A DNA stretch of 64,000 bases from Microbacterium sp. LCT-H2 (GTDB lineage Bacteria > Actinomycetota > Actinomycetes > Actinomycetales > Microbacteriaceae), in assembly GCF_001866135.1 (NCBI RefSeq), contig NZ_MODW01000004.1, positions 248,001 through 312,000 of the forward strand. The letters run 5' to 3'. The notes below the pieces were generated by a model. The model was given only the letters and a program-made list of their open reading frames with translations, did not search any database and had not been told where the DNA came from. This document shows positions 17,717 to 25,789 of this stretch, one piece after another. The position numbers were made by a program, and so were the translations under genes. Within the stretch, counting starts at the first letter, position 1; every line of letters starts with the position of its first letter.

Positions 17717-18787
17717 ATGGAGCGGGCCGGGACGCGCGCGCCCCGGCGGTCGCGCCTGGGCGCCGATCTGGCGATCCTCGGACTCATCGGCGTCCTCCTG
17801 CTGGCCGCGATCGGCGCGGGAGGCGCGACCCTCTACCGGCAGTTCTATGGCCCGTCGGCGTTCGTGGTCCGCTATCTCGATCTGCTCGCCGAGGGCCGGG
17901 CCGCCGACGCCCTCCGCGTGCCCGGGGTCGCGATCGATCGGGAGACCCTCGATGAGGCGGGCATCGACCCCGCCGCGTCCGAGGCGATGCTGCGACGCTC
18001 GGCCCTCGGTCCGCTCAGCGACGTCAAGGTCGAATCGGAGGAGCCATCCGGCGACGGCACAGCGGTGACCGTCAGCTACCACGCCGGCGGCCACTCCGGC
18101 ACGAGCACCTTCCACGTCGCGCAGGACGGCTGGGCCGGCATCACGCCGAACTGGCGGTTCACGACCAGCCCCCTCGCCGTCGTCGAGCTCACGGTGCGCG
18201 GCGCCGACCAGTTCGCCGTGAACGGGTTCGAGGTCGACCGCCGCCAGATCTCCGCCGCCGGGGCCGCGGCGCAACCCCTCGAGCCTCTGCCGCTGCTGGT
18301 CTTCACCCCGGGGCTCTACTCCGTCACGGTCGACACCGCGATCGCGGAATCCTCCGGGCACGGCGTGCTCGCCGACGAGCCGCTCGCCGTGACCCCTCTC
18401 GATGTGCAGGCCGAGCCGACGGAGGAGTTCGTCGACGTGGTCCAGGAGCGAGTCGAGGAGTTCCTCACGGCGTGCACCACGCAGGAGGTCCTGCAGCCCA
18501 CTGCGTGTCCGTTCGGCCTGCGTGTCGAGAACAGGATCGCTGCGCCACCGAAATGGTCCATCGCCCAGCAGCCGGAGATCATGGTCGCGCCGTCCGACGA
18601 CGGCCACTGGCAGATCCCGACCACCGCAGCCGTGGCGCATGTCGAGGTCGAGATCCAGTCTCTCTTCGACGGGTCCGTGGAGCCGGTGTCCGAAGACGTG
18701 CCCTTCCGGGTCAACGGCTCCATCGCCATCCTCCCGGACGGCTCGGCCTCGATCCGGGTCGGCTCCCCGGACGACCCGGTGGAGTGA
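17717..18787 (+). CDS. Membrane-anchored protein of unknown function
   Basis: A 356-residue protein with a short basic cytosolic N-terminus, one membrane helix at about residues 17-40, and a large extracytoplasmic part. The first 120 external residues have an NTF2-like look (VRYLDLLAEGRAADALRVPG, a helix before a strand sheet). The rest is strand-rich, with one Cys pair near CTTQEVLQPTACPFG that could form a disulfide. The layout recalls TcaA-like proteins, but I do not recognise the family. The ATG at 17717 sits right before the basic segment. It is divergent from the helicase gene and convergent with the CopD/CtaG gene. Confidence 0.7.
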   Translation: MERAGTRAPRRSRLGADLAILGLIGVLLLAAIGAGGATLYRQFYGPSAFVVRYLDLLAEGRAADALRVPGVAIDRETLDEAGIDPAASEAMLRRSALGPLSDVKVESEEPSGDGTAVTVSYHAGGHSGTSTFHVAQDGWAGITPNWRFTTSPLAVVELTVRGADQFAVNGFEVDRRQISAAGAAAQPLEPLPLLVFTPGLYSVTVDTAIAESSGHGVLADEPLAVTPLDVQAEPTEEFVDVVQERVEEFLTACTTQEVLQPTACPFGLRVENRIAAPPKWSIAQQPEIMVAPSDDGHWQIPTTAAVAHVEVEIQSLFDGSVEPVSEDVPFRVNGSIAILPDGSASIRVGSPDDPVE

Positions 18788-18800
18788 GCCCCGCAGCGGA

Positions 18801-20813
18801 TCAGCGGCGCTGGCGCTCCGCCGCGCGCTGATCCCGGGCGGCGAGGTCGGCGAGCCGCGCGTTGTACTCCTCCAGCTCGGCATCGCCGGTGCGATCGGCG
18901 TGCCGGTCTCGGCGCCGCTGGAGCTTGGTGTCGCTCCGGCTCCACTGGATCGCGACGGTGATCGCGAGGATGAGGGTCGGGATCTCTCCGATCGACCACG
19001 CGATGCCACCGCCCACGTACTGGTCGGTCATCGGGTCGGCACCCCAGTCGCGACCCATCGCGCCGAACCAGTCGGCGACCATGAGCCCCTCCTGCATCAT
19101 GATCGCCATGCCGAAGAAGGCGTGCATGGCCATCACGGCGATGAGGGTGATGAGCCGGCCGGGATACGGCAGACGGTAGGGCACCGGATCGGCGCCGATC
19201 AGACTCATCACGAACAGGTAACCCGAGATCAGGAAGTGGGCGACCATCCACTCGTGCCCGAGGTGCTCGAACATCGACCAGCGCACGAGGTCGGTGAAGT
19301 AGAACGCCCAGAGCGAGAGGATGAAGATCGCCGCCGCCACGATCGGGTGCGTGACCACCCGCGCGAACGGCGAGTGGACGGCCCACATGATCCATTCGCG
19401 ACCGCCGCGCGTGCCGTCGTCGCGTTTGTGGATGGCGCGCAGGGCGAGGGTGATCGGCGCCCCGGAGACGAGCAGCAGCGGGATCGCCATCGAGAGCATC
19501 ATGTGCCCCAGCATGTGCACGCTGAAGAGGTACTCCTGGTACGCGTTGATGGGACCGCCGGTCACCCACACCAGCAGCAGCAGGCCGAGCACCCAGAACA
19601 CCGTGCGGTGGATCGGCCAGCGGTCGCCGCGCAGCCGGAGTCGGCGCACACCCGCGAGATAGAAGAAGAGTCCGAAGCCCGCAGCGACGAGCCACAGCAC
19701 GTCGATGTCCCAGGCCGTGAACCAGCGCTCCAGCGTGAGCTCGGGCGGCAGCAGCGATCCGGTGAGGATCTGCGCCGGGGTCTGCGCGAACGCCGCGACC
19801 TCGCCGGTGGGCGGGGGCGTGCGCGCGAGCGCGGCCGCGGCACCGGAGGCGAGGCCCATCAGCGTCACCTCGCCGAGGACGAGCGCCCAGAACCAGCGGG
19901 ACGCGCGCGCTCCGCTCAGCTTCGGAATGAGACGCGTGCGGTACCAGGCGCCGAGCAGCCCCATCCCGACGAGCAGGATGGCCTTGACGACGACGATGAG
20001 CCCGTAGGGGGTCGTCCACACGGCCTCCCAGCTCCCGACAGCGACGATCGACCGGGTGAAGCCGGAGACCGCGACGACCGCGAAGGCGGCGATCGCGAGG
20101 GAGGAGTACCGGCGGACGAGCGTGGGCAGATCGAGGCCCTGCTGCCCTCGGAGGAGCACGAGGAGGAGCAGTCCGCCCAGCCAGACGGCCGCGCCGATCG
20201 TGTGCAGGAGAATGGAGTTGACGGCCATGTTGTGTCCGTCGAGGTCGCCGGCATGCCCCTGCGTCGCGAGCGGCAGGAACGACACCGCGGCCAGCAGCGC
20301 CGTGAGCAGTGTGGGCGTCCAGGTGCGCCAGGCGAACGCGAGCACCGTGATGACCGCGCCCAGGATCGTCGTGATCAGCCAGGACTGCCCCAGCGGAAGC
20401 TCGAGCAGGAAGCGCCCGAGCTGCGAGCCGAACTCGCGCTCGATGCTGAGCTGCGGGTTGAAGGCGGCCATGAACGAGAAGAAGCCAGCGAGGCCCGCGG
20501 CGACCGTGAAGACGGCGGCGCCGACCGAGGCGATGTTCAGGGCCGTGTCGAAAGTCCGCTCCCCCGCCCGCAGACCGAACAGGGCCAGCACGAGCGATCC
20601 GAGCATGAGCGCACCGGCGAGGTTCATCACGAGCTTCGCGAGCGGCGTGCCCCACAGCACCACGGGCCCGGGGTCCTGCAGCAGCGGCGGGTTCGCCCCT
20701 CCCCCGACCAGCAGCGCCCAGACGAGGGCGACGCCGGCGGCGGCGAGGAGGATGACGATGCCGGCGAGACGGTACGCCGACGTCGAGCGCGGCGTCTCGG
20801 TGCGGGAACTCAC
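18801..20813 (-). CDS. CopD/CtaG fusion: copper import and cytochrome oxidase assembly protein
   Basis: A 670-residue polytopic membrane protein with two fused halves. The N-terminal half is a CopD copper-resistance domain of about eight helices; it contains HNMAVNSILLHTIGAAVWLGG with conserved His residues. The C-terminal half is a CtaG/caa3 assembly factor with about seven helices and conserved His in FSVHMLGHMMLSM, RWSMFEHLGHEWMVAHFL and MAMHAFFGMAIMM. Together they should move copper to cytochrome oxidase. The last 45 residues are a charged cytosolic tail. A GTG start is used. It is convergent with the gene at 17717. Confidence 0.92.
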   Translation of the reverse strand: MSSRTETPRSTSAYRLAGIVILLAAAGVALVWALLVGGGANPPLLQDPGPVVLWGTPLAKLVMNLAGALMLGSLVLALFGLRAGERTFDTALNIASVGAAVFTVAAGLAGFFSFMAAFNPQLSIEREFGSQLGRFLLELPLGQSWLITTILGAVITVLAFAWRTWTPTLLTALLAAVSFLPLATQGHAGDLDGHNMAVNSILLHTIGAAVWLGGLLLLVLLRGQQGLDLPTLVRRYSSLAIAAFAVVAVSGFTRSIVAVGSWEAVWTTPYGLIVVVKAILLVGMGLLGAWYRTRLIPKLSGARASRWFWALVLGEVTLMGLASGAAAALARTPPPTGEVAAFAQTPAQILTGSLLPPELTLERWFTAWDIDVLWLVAAGFGLFFYLAGVRRLRLRGDRWPIHRTVFWVLGLLLLVWVTGGPINAYQEYLFSVHMLGHMMLSMAIPLLLVSGAPITLALRAIHKRDDGTRGGREWIMWAVHSPFARVVTHPIVAAAIFILSLWAFYFTDLVRWSMFEHLGHEWMVAHFLISGYLFVMSLIGADPVPYRLPYPGRLITLIAVMAMHAFFGMAIMMQEGLMVADWFGAMGRDWGADPMTDQYVGGGIAWSIGEIPTLILAITVAIQWSRSDTKLQRRRDRHADRTGDAELEEYNARLADLAARDQRAAERQRR

Positions 20814-20849
20814 CCCTCCAGCCTAGGCGCGCGCAGCCGGGAGGAAGCA

Positions 20850-20882
20850 CGAAGGCCGCCCCCGAAGTGGGAGCGGCCTTCG
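20850..20882 (-). terminator. Rho-independent terminator of the HU gene
   Basis: CGAAGGCCGC and GCGGCCTTCG form a perfect 10-base stem with a 13-base loop, 12 bases after the HU stop on the transcribed strand. It separates HU from the CopD/CtaG gene, whose start lies 37 bases further on. Confidence 0.8.
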
Positions 20883-20894
20883 AAAGGTGCGGTC

Positions 20895-21182
20895 TTACTT
20901 GACGGCAGCCTTGAGCTTGGAACCGGCGGTCACCTTGACGCGCTTGCCGGCCGGGATCTTGATCTCGGCGCCGGTCTGCGGGTTGCGGCCCGTGCGGGCG
21001 GCCGTGTCGACCTGCTCGAACGAGATCCAGCCCGGGATGGAGACCTTGCTGCCCTTGGCGACGGCGTCGGAGACCGTGGCGAACAGCGAGTCGAGGACAC
21101 CGGAGACGGTGGCCTGGCTCTGGCCGGTGGCGGAAGCGATGCTCGCGACGAGCTCGGTCTTGGTGATGGACTTGTCAGCCAT
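20895..21182 (-). CDS. hup: DNA-binding protein HU
   Basis: A 95-residue nucleoid protein of the HU/IHF family. It begins MADKSITKTELVASIA, has the dimer-forming helices, then the DNA-binding arm with GRNPQTGAEIKIPAGK, where the Pro at the arm tip bends DNA. It lacks the long Lys/Ala-rich tail of mycobacterial HupB. The start at 21182 follows GGAGGATGAC; the upstream extension of the frame is leader. It is monocistronic, with its own terminator. Confidence 0.95.
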   Translation of the reverse strand: MADKSITKTELVASIASATGQSQATVSGVLDSLFATVSDAVAKGSKVSIPGWISFEQVDTAARTGRNPQTGAEIKIPAGKRVKVTAGSKLKAAVK

Positions 21183-21383
21183 GTCATCCTCCAGCGACGA
21201 CGGACCGTCGCATCGTGTGTGGGTGCGAGGAGCGGGTGCTCCCCGTTGGTCGTGTGACCGCCTCGAATGTACCAACGGCCACCCGGATTTCCGCGTCATT
21301 TCGCGGGTTTCGACCTATTTCCCGGCGTGTCGCGTCACATTGGCCACTCGTGCCACAGGTTTTCGGCCGCCCGCTCGCGCCGT

Positions 21384-21445
21384 CAGGCACCCGCGCGGGA
21401 TCAGGCGCTCCCGTGCGCACGCGCCTGATCCCGCGCGATCGCCTG
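21384..21445. repeat. Palindromic repeat, family 1, copy A
   Basis: The arms GCGCGGGATCAGGCGC (21393-21408) and GCGCCTGATCCCGCGC (21421-21436) pair perfectly over 16 bases with a 12-base loop. The outer arms CAGGC and GCCTG lie outside a short asymmetric spacer. The same layout occurs at 36332, 36487 and 40350. Confidence 0.8.
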
Positions 21446-21463
21446 CGTCGCCGGGCATGCGAA

Positions 21464-21492
21464 AAGGGCGAGGATCCGAGATCCTCGCCCTT
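21464..21492 (-). terminator. Terminator of the rpmB-rpmG-rpsN operon
   Basis: AAGGGCGAGGATC and GATCCTCGCCCTT form a perfect 13-base stem with a 3-base loop, 13 bases after the rpsN stop. On the transcribed strand it is followed by TTTTC, a usable intrinsic terminator. Confidence 0.88.
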
Positions 21493-21505
21493 CTTCGCTC
21501 GATGC

Positions 21506-21811
21506 TTACCAGCTCGACTTGGTCACGCCGGGCAGCTCGCCACGGTGCGCCATGTCACGGAAGCGGACACGCGAGATGCCGAACTTCGTGAGGACGCCAC
21601 GGGGGCGGCCGTCGATGACGTCGCGCGAACGCACGCGAGCCGGCGAGGCGTTGCGCGGCAGCTTCTGCAGGCCGACGCGGGCGGCCTCGCGGGCCTCGTC
21701 GGTGGCGTTCGGGTCGACCAGGGTCTTCTTCAGCTCGGCACGACGCTCGGCGTAGCGCTCGACGATGACCTTGCGCTGCTCGTTGCGCGCGATCTTGCTC
21801 TTCTTAGCCAT
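21506..21811 (-). CDS. rpsN: 30S ribosomal protein S14, Cys-free type
   Basis: A 101-residue S14 of the long form that lacks the zinc ribbon: there is no Cys-x-x-Cys anywhere in the protein. Typical parts are [14 protein letters not shown], the [14 protein letters not shown] segment and the closing [12 protein letters not shown]. It is third in an operon after rpmB and rpmG, separated by 3 bases from rpmG. In other actinobacteria the Cys-free S14, L28 and L33 are grouped like this and induced by zinc shortage through Zur; here no Zur box was visible upstream, so this could be the only, constitutive set. Confidence 0.95.
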   Translation of the reverse strand: MAKKSKIARNEQRKVIVERYAERRAELKKTLVDPNATDEAREAARVGLQKLPRNASPARVRSRDVIDGRPRGVLTKFGISRVRFRDMAHRGELPGVTKSSW

Positions 21812-21814
21812 GGA

Positions 21815-21985
21815 TCAACGCTCCTCTCGGAATTCGACGTGCTGACGGATGACCGGGTCGTACTTCTTGAGCACGAGGCGGTCGGGGGTGTTGCGGCGGT
21901 TCTTCTTGGTCACGTACGTGTAACCCGTACCCGCCGTCGAACGCAGCTTGATGATCGGACGGACGTCCTGAGCCTTCTTGGCCAT
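21815..21985 (-). CDS. rpmG: 50S ribosomal protein L33, Cys-free type
   Basis: A 56-residue L33 found by reading the gap between rpmB and rpsN. It starts [16 protein letters not shown], continues with [17 protein letters not shown] and ends VEFREER. No cysteines are present, so it does not bind zinc. Its ATG shares one base with the rpmB stop (TAATG), so translation is coupled. Confidence 0.95.
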   Translation of the reverse strand: MAKKAQDVRPIIKLRSTAGTGYTYVTKKNRRNTPDRLVLKKYDPVIRQHVEFREER

Positions 21986-22221
21986 TAGAGCTTCACACCC
22001 TTCGCCTGGAGGTCCTTGACGACGTTCTCGATGCCACGCGCGTCGATCACCTTGATGCCCTTGGCGGACACGTTGAGCGTGATCTTACGACCGAGCGAGG
22101 GCACGAAATAGGTCTTCTTCTGCACGTTCGGGTCGAAGCGACGCTTCGTCCGGCGGTGCGAGTGCGAGACGTTGTGACCGAAGCCGGGAACAGCTCCGGT
22201 CACCTGGCACACTGCTGCCAT
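21985..22221 (-). CDS. rpmB: 50S ribosomal protein L28
   Basis: A 78-residue L28 beginning [20 protein letters not shown], then [17 protein letters not shown] and the [15 protein letters not shown] helix. Only one Cys is present, so the zinc-binding set of the Cys-rich L28 form is absent. It is the first gene of the operon. The ATG at 22221 follows AAGGAGTCATC; the longer frame from 22338 is leader. The promoter must lie between 22222 and about 22390. Confidence 0.95.
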   Translation of the reverse strand: MAAVCQVTGAVPGFGHNVSHSHRRTKRRFDPNVQKKTYFVPSLGRKITLNVSAKGIKVIDARGIENVVKDLQAKGVKL

Positions 22222-22387
22222 GATGATGACTCCTTCATTACCGTGAGACCGGACGGCCTCACCCAAGATCCCTTGTCTGCACGCCGCCCCGCATGCCGAT
22301 CTCTCGGCGGAAGAAGGGGGAGCACACGAACTGCGCACAGGAGCGTGCGCAGACGAAGAGTCAGTCTAGCACGGCCTCGGCCCGCCG

Positions 22388-22446
22388 TTCGAGTCGCCCG
22401 AATGGTCCCATCTCAGCCCGAGAAGCCACCATTCGCGCGACTCGAA
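22388..22446. repeat. Palindromic repeat, family 2, copy 1, overlapping the glycosylase 3' end
   Basis: A 59-base element with ends TTCGAGTCGC and GCGACTCGAA that are reverse complements. A second 59-base copy lies at 27291-27349, 40 of 59 bases identical and with the ends and CCGA-x-TGG-x-CCCATC best kept. The right 34 bases of this copy lie inside the DNA glycosylase gene and encode its last residues and stop codon. Confidence 0.7.
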
Positions 22447-23135
22447 GCGTCGGCAGCACCCCGCCCCCACCGGAAGGCGGACACCGTGGGGTCGCCGGGG
22501 ATCCAGAAGCGCCAGGGGAAGGCATCCGTCCCGGCGATGCCCGCCACGCCCACCCGCGGACCCTGGGCCACCTCGACCACGGGCGAGCCGAGCCACAGCT
22601 CCGCCTTCGCGCCGTTCTGCTCCGCCCCCGTGATGGCGTCCAGGCCGTCGTGCAGGGAGTGCCGCAGCCCCGCGGCCTGTCCGAGCCGCCCCGGTCCGCG
22701 CGCGAGGTCCCGGAGGGCGGTGCGGCCGAGCGGCGGGACCGCACGTCGTCGTCGGGCCGCCGCCTCCACGCCGGACACGATCTCCCCGGCACGCAGCAGC
22801 ACCCCGTCGCCCTGCCCTTCGGGTCCACAGGCCACGTTGACGCAGGAGTGGATGCCGTGACTCAGGTACACGTACAGATGCCCGGGTTCGCCCCACATCG
22901 TGGCGTTCCGGGCCGTGCGCCCCATGCGGGCGTGGGACCCCGGGTCGGCCACCTCCCCCGTGCCCTGACCGTGATACGCCTCGACCTCGGTGATGCGCAC
23001 GCGCACCTCGACCGGGAGGCCGTCCTCGAGCACCACGGTCCGCAGCTCCGCGCCGAGGAGGGTCGGCGCCACCTCGACGGCGGAGCTCATCACGTCATCG
23101 CGGTTCGCGCGCCGCAGCGTCACGGACTCTGTCAC
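22413..23135 (-). CDS. DNA-3-methyladenine (alkyladenine) glycosylase
   Basis: A 240-residue AAG/MPG-family base-excision enzyme. The catalytic Glu is in RITEVEAYHG. The family landmarks MWGEPGHLYVYLSHGIHSCVNVACGPEG and LARGPGRLGQA (DNA-intercalating and product-release region) are present. The GTG start at 23135 directly follows the stop of the upstream propeller gene (TGACGTGA), so it is co-translated. The last 11 residues, Ser/Gly-rich, are encoded by a palindromic repeat, so the ancestral gene probably ended a little earlier. Confidence 0.9.
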   Translation of the reverse strand: MTESVTLRRANRDDVMSSAVEVAPTLLGAELRTVVLEDGLPVEVRVRITEVEAYHGQGTGEVADPGSHARMGRTARNATMWGEPGHLYVYLSHGIHSCVNVACGPEGQGDGVLLRAGEIVSGVEAAARRRRAVPPLGRTALRDLARGPGRLGQAAGLRHSLHDGLDAITGAEQNGAKAELWLGSPVVEVAQGPRVGVAGIAGTDAFPWRFWIPGDPTVSAFRWGRGAADASSRANGGFSG

Positions 23136-23136
23136 G

Positions 23137-24987
23137 TCAGAACCGCGGCGCCGTCTGGCACCAGGACGCATCGAAGCCGGTCAGCGCGACGATCTCGTCC
23201 CCGGTCTTCATGTCGATGAGGTGCGTCTCGAGCTTCTCCGGCAGCGGCAGCAGCATCCCGTCATAGGCGTTGTCGGCCATGTCCGGCGCGATCACGACGG
23301 CGGCGTACTGCCCGCTCGGCGACGCACAGGCCTGGAGGATCGAGTCGGCGGCACTCACTTCCACGAGCGGCGTGGCGGCTCCGGAGTCGTCGACCCGGAT
23401 CACGGCCTGCCCCACCGGGAGACCGCCCTCATCCCGGGCGACGACATGGCGCAGCGTCCCGCCGGGGAACGGGGTGATGGAGGTGGCGGTGCCGTAATCC
23501 GGCTCGGACGCGGCGAGCGGCTCCTCGGATCCGTCCGCGAGGTCGAGCTCCACCACCGAGCCGTCCAGTCGCTCGACGATCGCGGTGTAGGTGCCACGGG
23601 AGATCCCCTGGATGGTCGTCGCGAGCCCGAGGGACTGCACGCCCGTGTCGGTCGACTGATCGACGAGCGAGAGCGCCCCGTCGAAGTCGATGAACAGGAC
23701 GGCCGCGCTGTCGGGCACGAACTGCCACACGAAGACGCTCACCTCCTTGTCGCCGACCTCGATGATGCGGGGTTCGTCGTCGCCGCTCAGCGACTGGGTG
23801 ACGAGCACGCTGGCGCGCCCCTCGGTGTCGCTGAGCTCGCGATCGGAGTAGCTGTAGCCGACGAGGTTGCCGCGCTCGGACACCTGGATCGCGCCCACGT
23901 ACCCCTCGCCGGGCAGCGGGAGCTCACGCTGGTCGGAGCCGTCCCTGTCCATCACGAGCAGCCGCGACTGGTCGTCGTCCTCGACAGCGGCCACGAGCTG
24001 CGTCGACGTGGCCCGGAAGTCGTCGATACGGGGGTGGGAGAACACCGGCTGCGCGTTCTCTCCGCTCAGGTCGGTACGGAAGATGATGTCGTCGCCGTCC
24101 GGGTCGCGGCGCAGGAGGAAGATCGACGACGCCGGCGTCTCGAAGGACGTCGTCAGGTCTGCGGTGGGGCCTCCTCCCGCGCCCGTCACCCCGGCGACGG
24201 TCACCGTGTAGGTCGTGTCATCGTCGAGGGGCACTGTGAAACGCACGCCCACCCCGCGGCCGGCGGCATCGACCGTGAACGGTACGGAGGGCTCGACGGT
24301 GACCTGCTCGGGATCGATGGCGGAGAGCGGCTGGTTCGCGGTGAGGATGACCCGGCTTCCAGACGATTCGATGGCCTGCGCGGCGTCGACCTGCACGTCG
24401 GTGACCCGGGGGCCCTGGAGGAGGCTCACGATTCCGAGGCCCGTGCCGACGAGTACGAGCACTCCGACGACGGCGCCGATCGTCACGAGGAACCGCCGGC
24501 GGGACCACGGGGCGCTTCGCGGCTCCTCGTCGTCGGCGGGGAGGTCGGTCGTGGGCGTCCAGCCCGGCTCCGCCGCGTCTTCGACGACGCCGTCTGCTCG
24601 GGAAGCGGACGTCGGGCCCGCGGGGGTGAACACCGGTTCGGGCGCCTGCGGGATCACGGGGATGCCGGCGGCCGACTCCTCGGAAGCACGTGCGGCGGCT
24701 TCCTGCTCCGCTGCCGCACGCTCGGCCGCCTCGCGCTCGGCCGCGGCTTCGCGCTCCGCTGCGGCTTCCCGGTCGACGGCTTCCTGCTCGGCGGCGACCT
24801 CCGCCGCCATACGCTCCACGGCCGCTCGCTCCTCTGCGACCAGCTCCGCATCGGCCTGCTCGGCTGCCGCGCGCTCCGCCGCGGTCTGCTCCTCCGCAGC
24901 GCGCTCCGCGGCCTCCCTGGCCGCACGCAGCTCGGCGCGAGTGCGTGGGACGTCGGGCGACTCCGGCCGCTCGTCGTCAGTACTCAT
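23137..24987 (-). CDS. Membrane-anchored protein with Ala/Glu coiled coil, Ig-like domain and propeller
   Basis: A 616-residue protein in four parts. Residues about 10-95 are an Ala/Glu/Arg-rich heptad helix (repeats of ERAAAEQ type), cytosolic and likely a long coiled coil. Residues about 168-190 are the single membrane helix. Next comes an external SbsA-type Ig-like (Big_5) domain, with LTANQPLSAIDPEQVTVEP and VRFTVPLDDDTTYTVTVAG. The last 300 residues look like a beta-propeller with Asp-Arg-Asp-Gly-Ser-type turns. Its start overlaps the TIGR03943-like gene by 11 bases. The role is unknown; the context is the zinc locus, but the gene may only be a passenger there. Confidence 0.7.
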   Translation of the reverse strand: MSTDDERPESPDVPRTRAELRAAREAAERAAEEQTAAERAAAEQADAELVAEERAAVERMAAEVAAEQEAVDREAAAEREAAAEREAAERAAAEQEAAARASEESAAGIPVIPQAPEPVFTPAGPTSASRADGVVEDAAEPGWTPTTDLPADDEEPRSAPWSRRRFLVTIGAVVGVLVLVGTGLGIVSLLQGPRVTDVQVDAAQAIESSGSRVILTANQPLSAIDPEQVTVEPSVPFTVDAAGRGVGVRFTVPLDDDTTYTVTVAGVTGAGGGPTADLTTSFETPASSIFLLRRDPDGDDIIFRTDLSGENAQPVFSHPRIDDFRATSTQLVAAVEDDDQSRLLVMDRDGSDQRELPLPGEGYVGAIQVSERGNLVGYSYSDRELSDTEGRASVLVTQSLSGDDEPRIIEVGDKEVSVFVWQFVPDSAAVLFIDFDGALSLVDQSTDTGVQSLGLATTIQGISRGTYTAIVERLDGSVVELDLADGSEEPLAASEPDYGTATSITPFPGGTLRHVVARDEGGLPVGQAVIRVDDSGAATPLVEVSAADSILQACASPSGQYAAVVIAPDMADNAYDGMLLPLPEKLETHLIDMKTGDEIVALTGFDASWCQTAPRF

Positions 24988-25789
24988 ACGGGTCCTTCGG
25001 CTCGTCGATCGCCACGACGTCGGTCGGCTCGATGTGCAGGGAGCCGTCTTCGTCCGCCCGCACCGTCCCGGTGACCTCGACCCACTGGCCCGTCTTGTAC
25101 GCGTCGGCGTCCACACTCACCGGCAGCGCCGCCGTCTGGGCGTCGATGACGCAATGGGTGATCACGAGGCGTGTGAGGTTGACGTCGTCCCCCTCGCCGG
25201 GTGTGACGAAGCCCTGCAACGTGACGTCGGCTCCGTCGTACGCCGTGGTGTTGGTCGCGGCGGCGAAGACGCTCGCCCAGTCGCCCACACCGAAGGTCGA
25301 CGTGTCCGCGACCCCGAGGGCGACGGTGTCGGCGCCGGCGAACAGCGCGCTCTCCTCCCCGGCGCGGGACATCGCGAGTTCCACCGAGAGCGAGGCGGGA
25401 GGCAGGACGAGCGCGGAGACGACGACGCCGGTCGCGACCACGCCGCCGGCCAGCGCACCGACTCCCGCGAGACGACGGCGCGACGGCCCGGAGGGGTGCG
25501 CGGTCTCATCGGACGAGGACGCCTCCGGCCCGGTGGAGCGCGAGGCCGCGGGGCCATGGTCGTGCCCGTGGTCCTCCTCGGCACCCAGCGGCAGCGTGCA
25601 CGACCAGATGGCCCCGGCGAGCGTCACGACGGCGGCGGCGGATGCGAACCACACCGACTCCGGGCTGATGTAGAGGCTGAGGCGGTCGGTCACCGCGAGG
25701 CCGAGGGTGACGACCGCGACGACGGATGCCAGGCCGATCCCCAGCCACCGGGTGGCGAGGGCGCGGGAGCGGGCGGAGAGCTCAGGCAA
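24977..25789 (-). CDS. TIGR03943-type partner of a DUF318 permease
   Basis: A 270-residue membrane protein. Two helices occupy residues about 14-32 and 45-65, then a His-rich cytosolic or loop segment (EEDHGHDHGP), another helix at about 107-128, and a C-terminal strand-rich domain with DVTLQGFVTPGEGDDVNLTRLVITHCVIDAQ. This matches proteins annotated as TIGR03943 permease subunits, which travel with DUF318 permeases. The start overlaps the permease end by 8 bases. The His-rich stretch fits a metal-handling role near zur. Confidence 0.8.
   Translation of the reverse strand: MPELSARSRALATRWLGIGLASVVAVVTLGLAVTDRLSLYISPESVWFASAAAVVTLAGAIWSCTLPLGAEEDHGHDHGPAASRSTGPEASSSDETAHPSGPSRRRLAGVGALAGGVVATGVVVSALVLPPASLSVELAMSRAGEESALFAGADTVALGVADTSTFGVGDWASVFAAATNTTAYDGADVTLQGFVTPGEGDDVNLTRLVITHCVIDAQTAALPVSVDADAYKTGQWVEVTGTVRADEDGSLHIEPTDVVAIDEPKDPYEY

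Larger units (their letters stand above)
21183..21505. other. Gene-free stretch between HU and rpsN
   Basis: This 323-base gap holds the HU leader and promoter at its left, a long palindromic repeat (21384-21445) and the rpsN operon terminator (21464-21492). No open frame with coding character was found in it. Confidence 0.7.

Noticed and set aside
22204..22238. Possible Zur box TGATGA-CTCCT-TCATTA before rpmB
   Set aside because: The symmetry is only 6 bases, the spacing differs from the znuA box, and the site contains the rpmB ribosome-binding sequence AAGGAG, which explains it.
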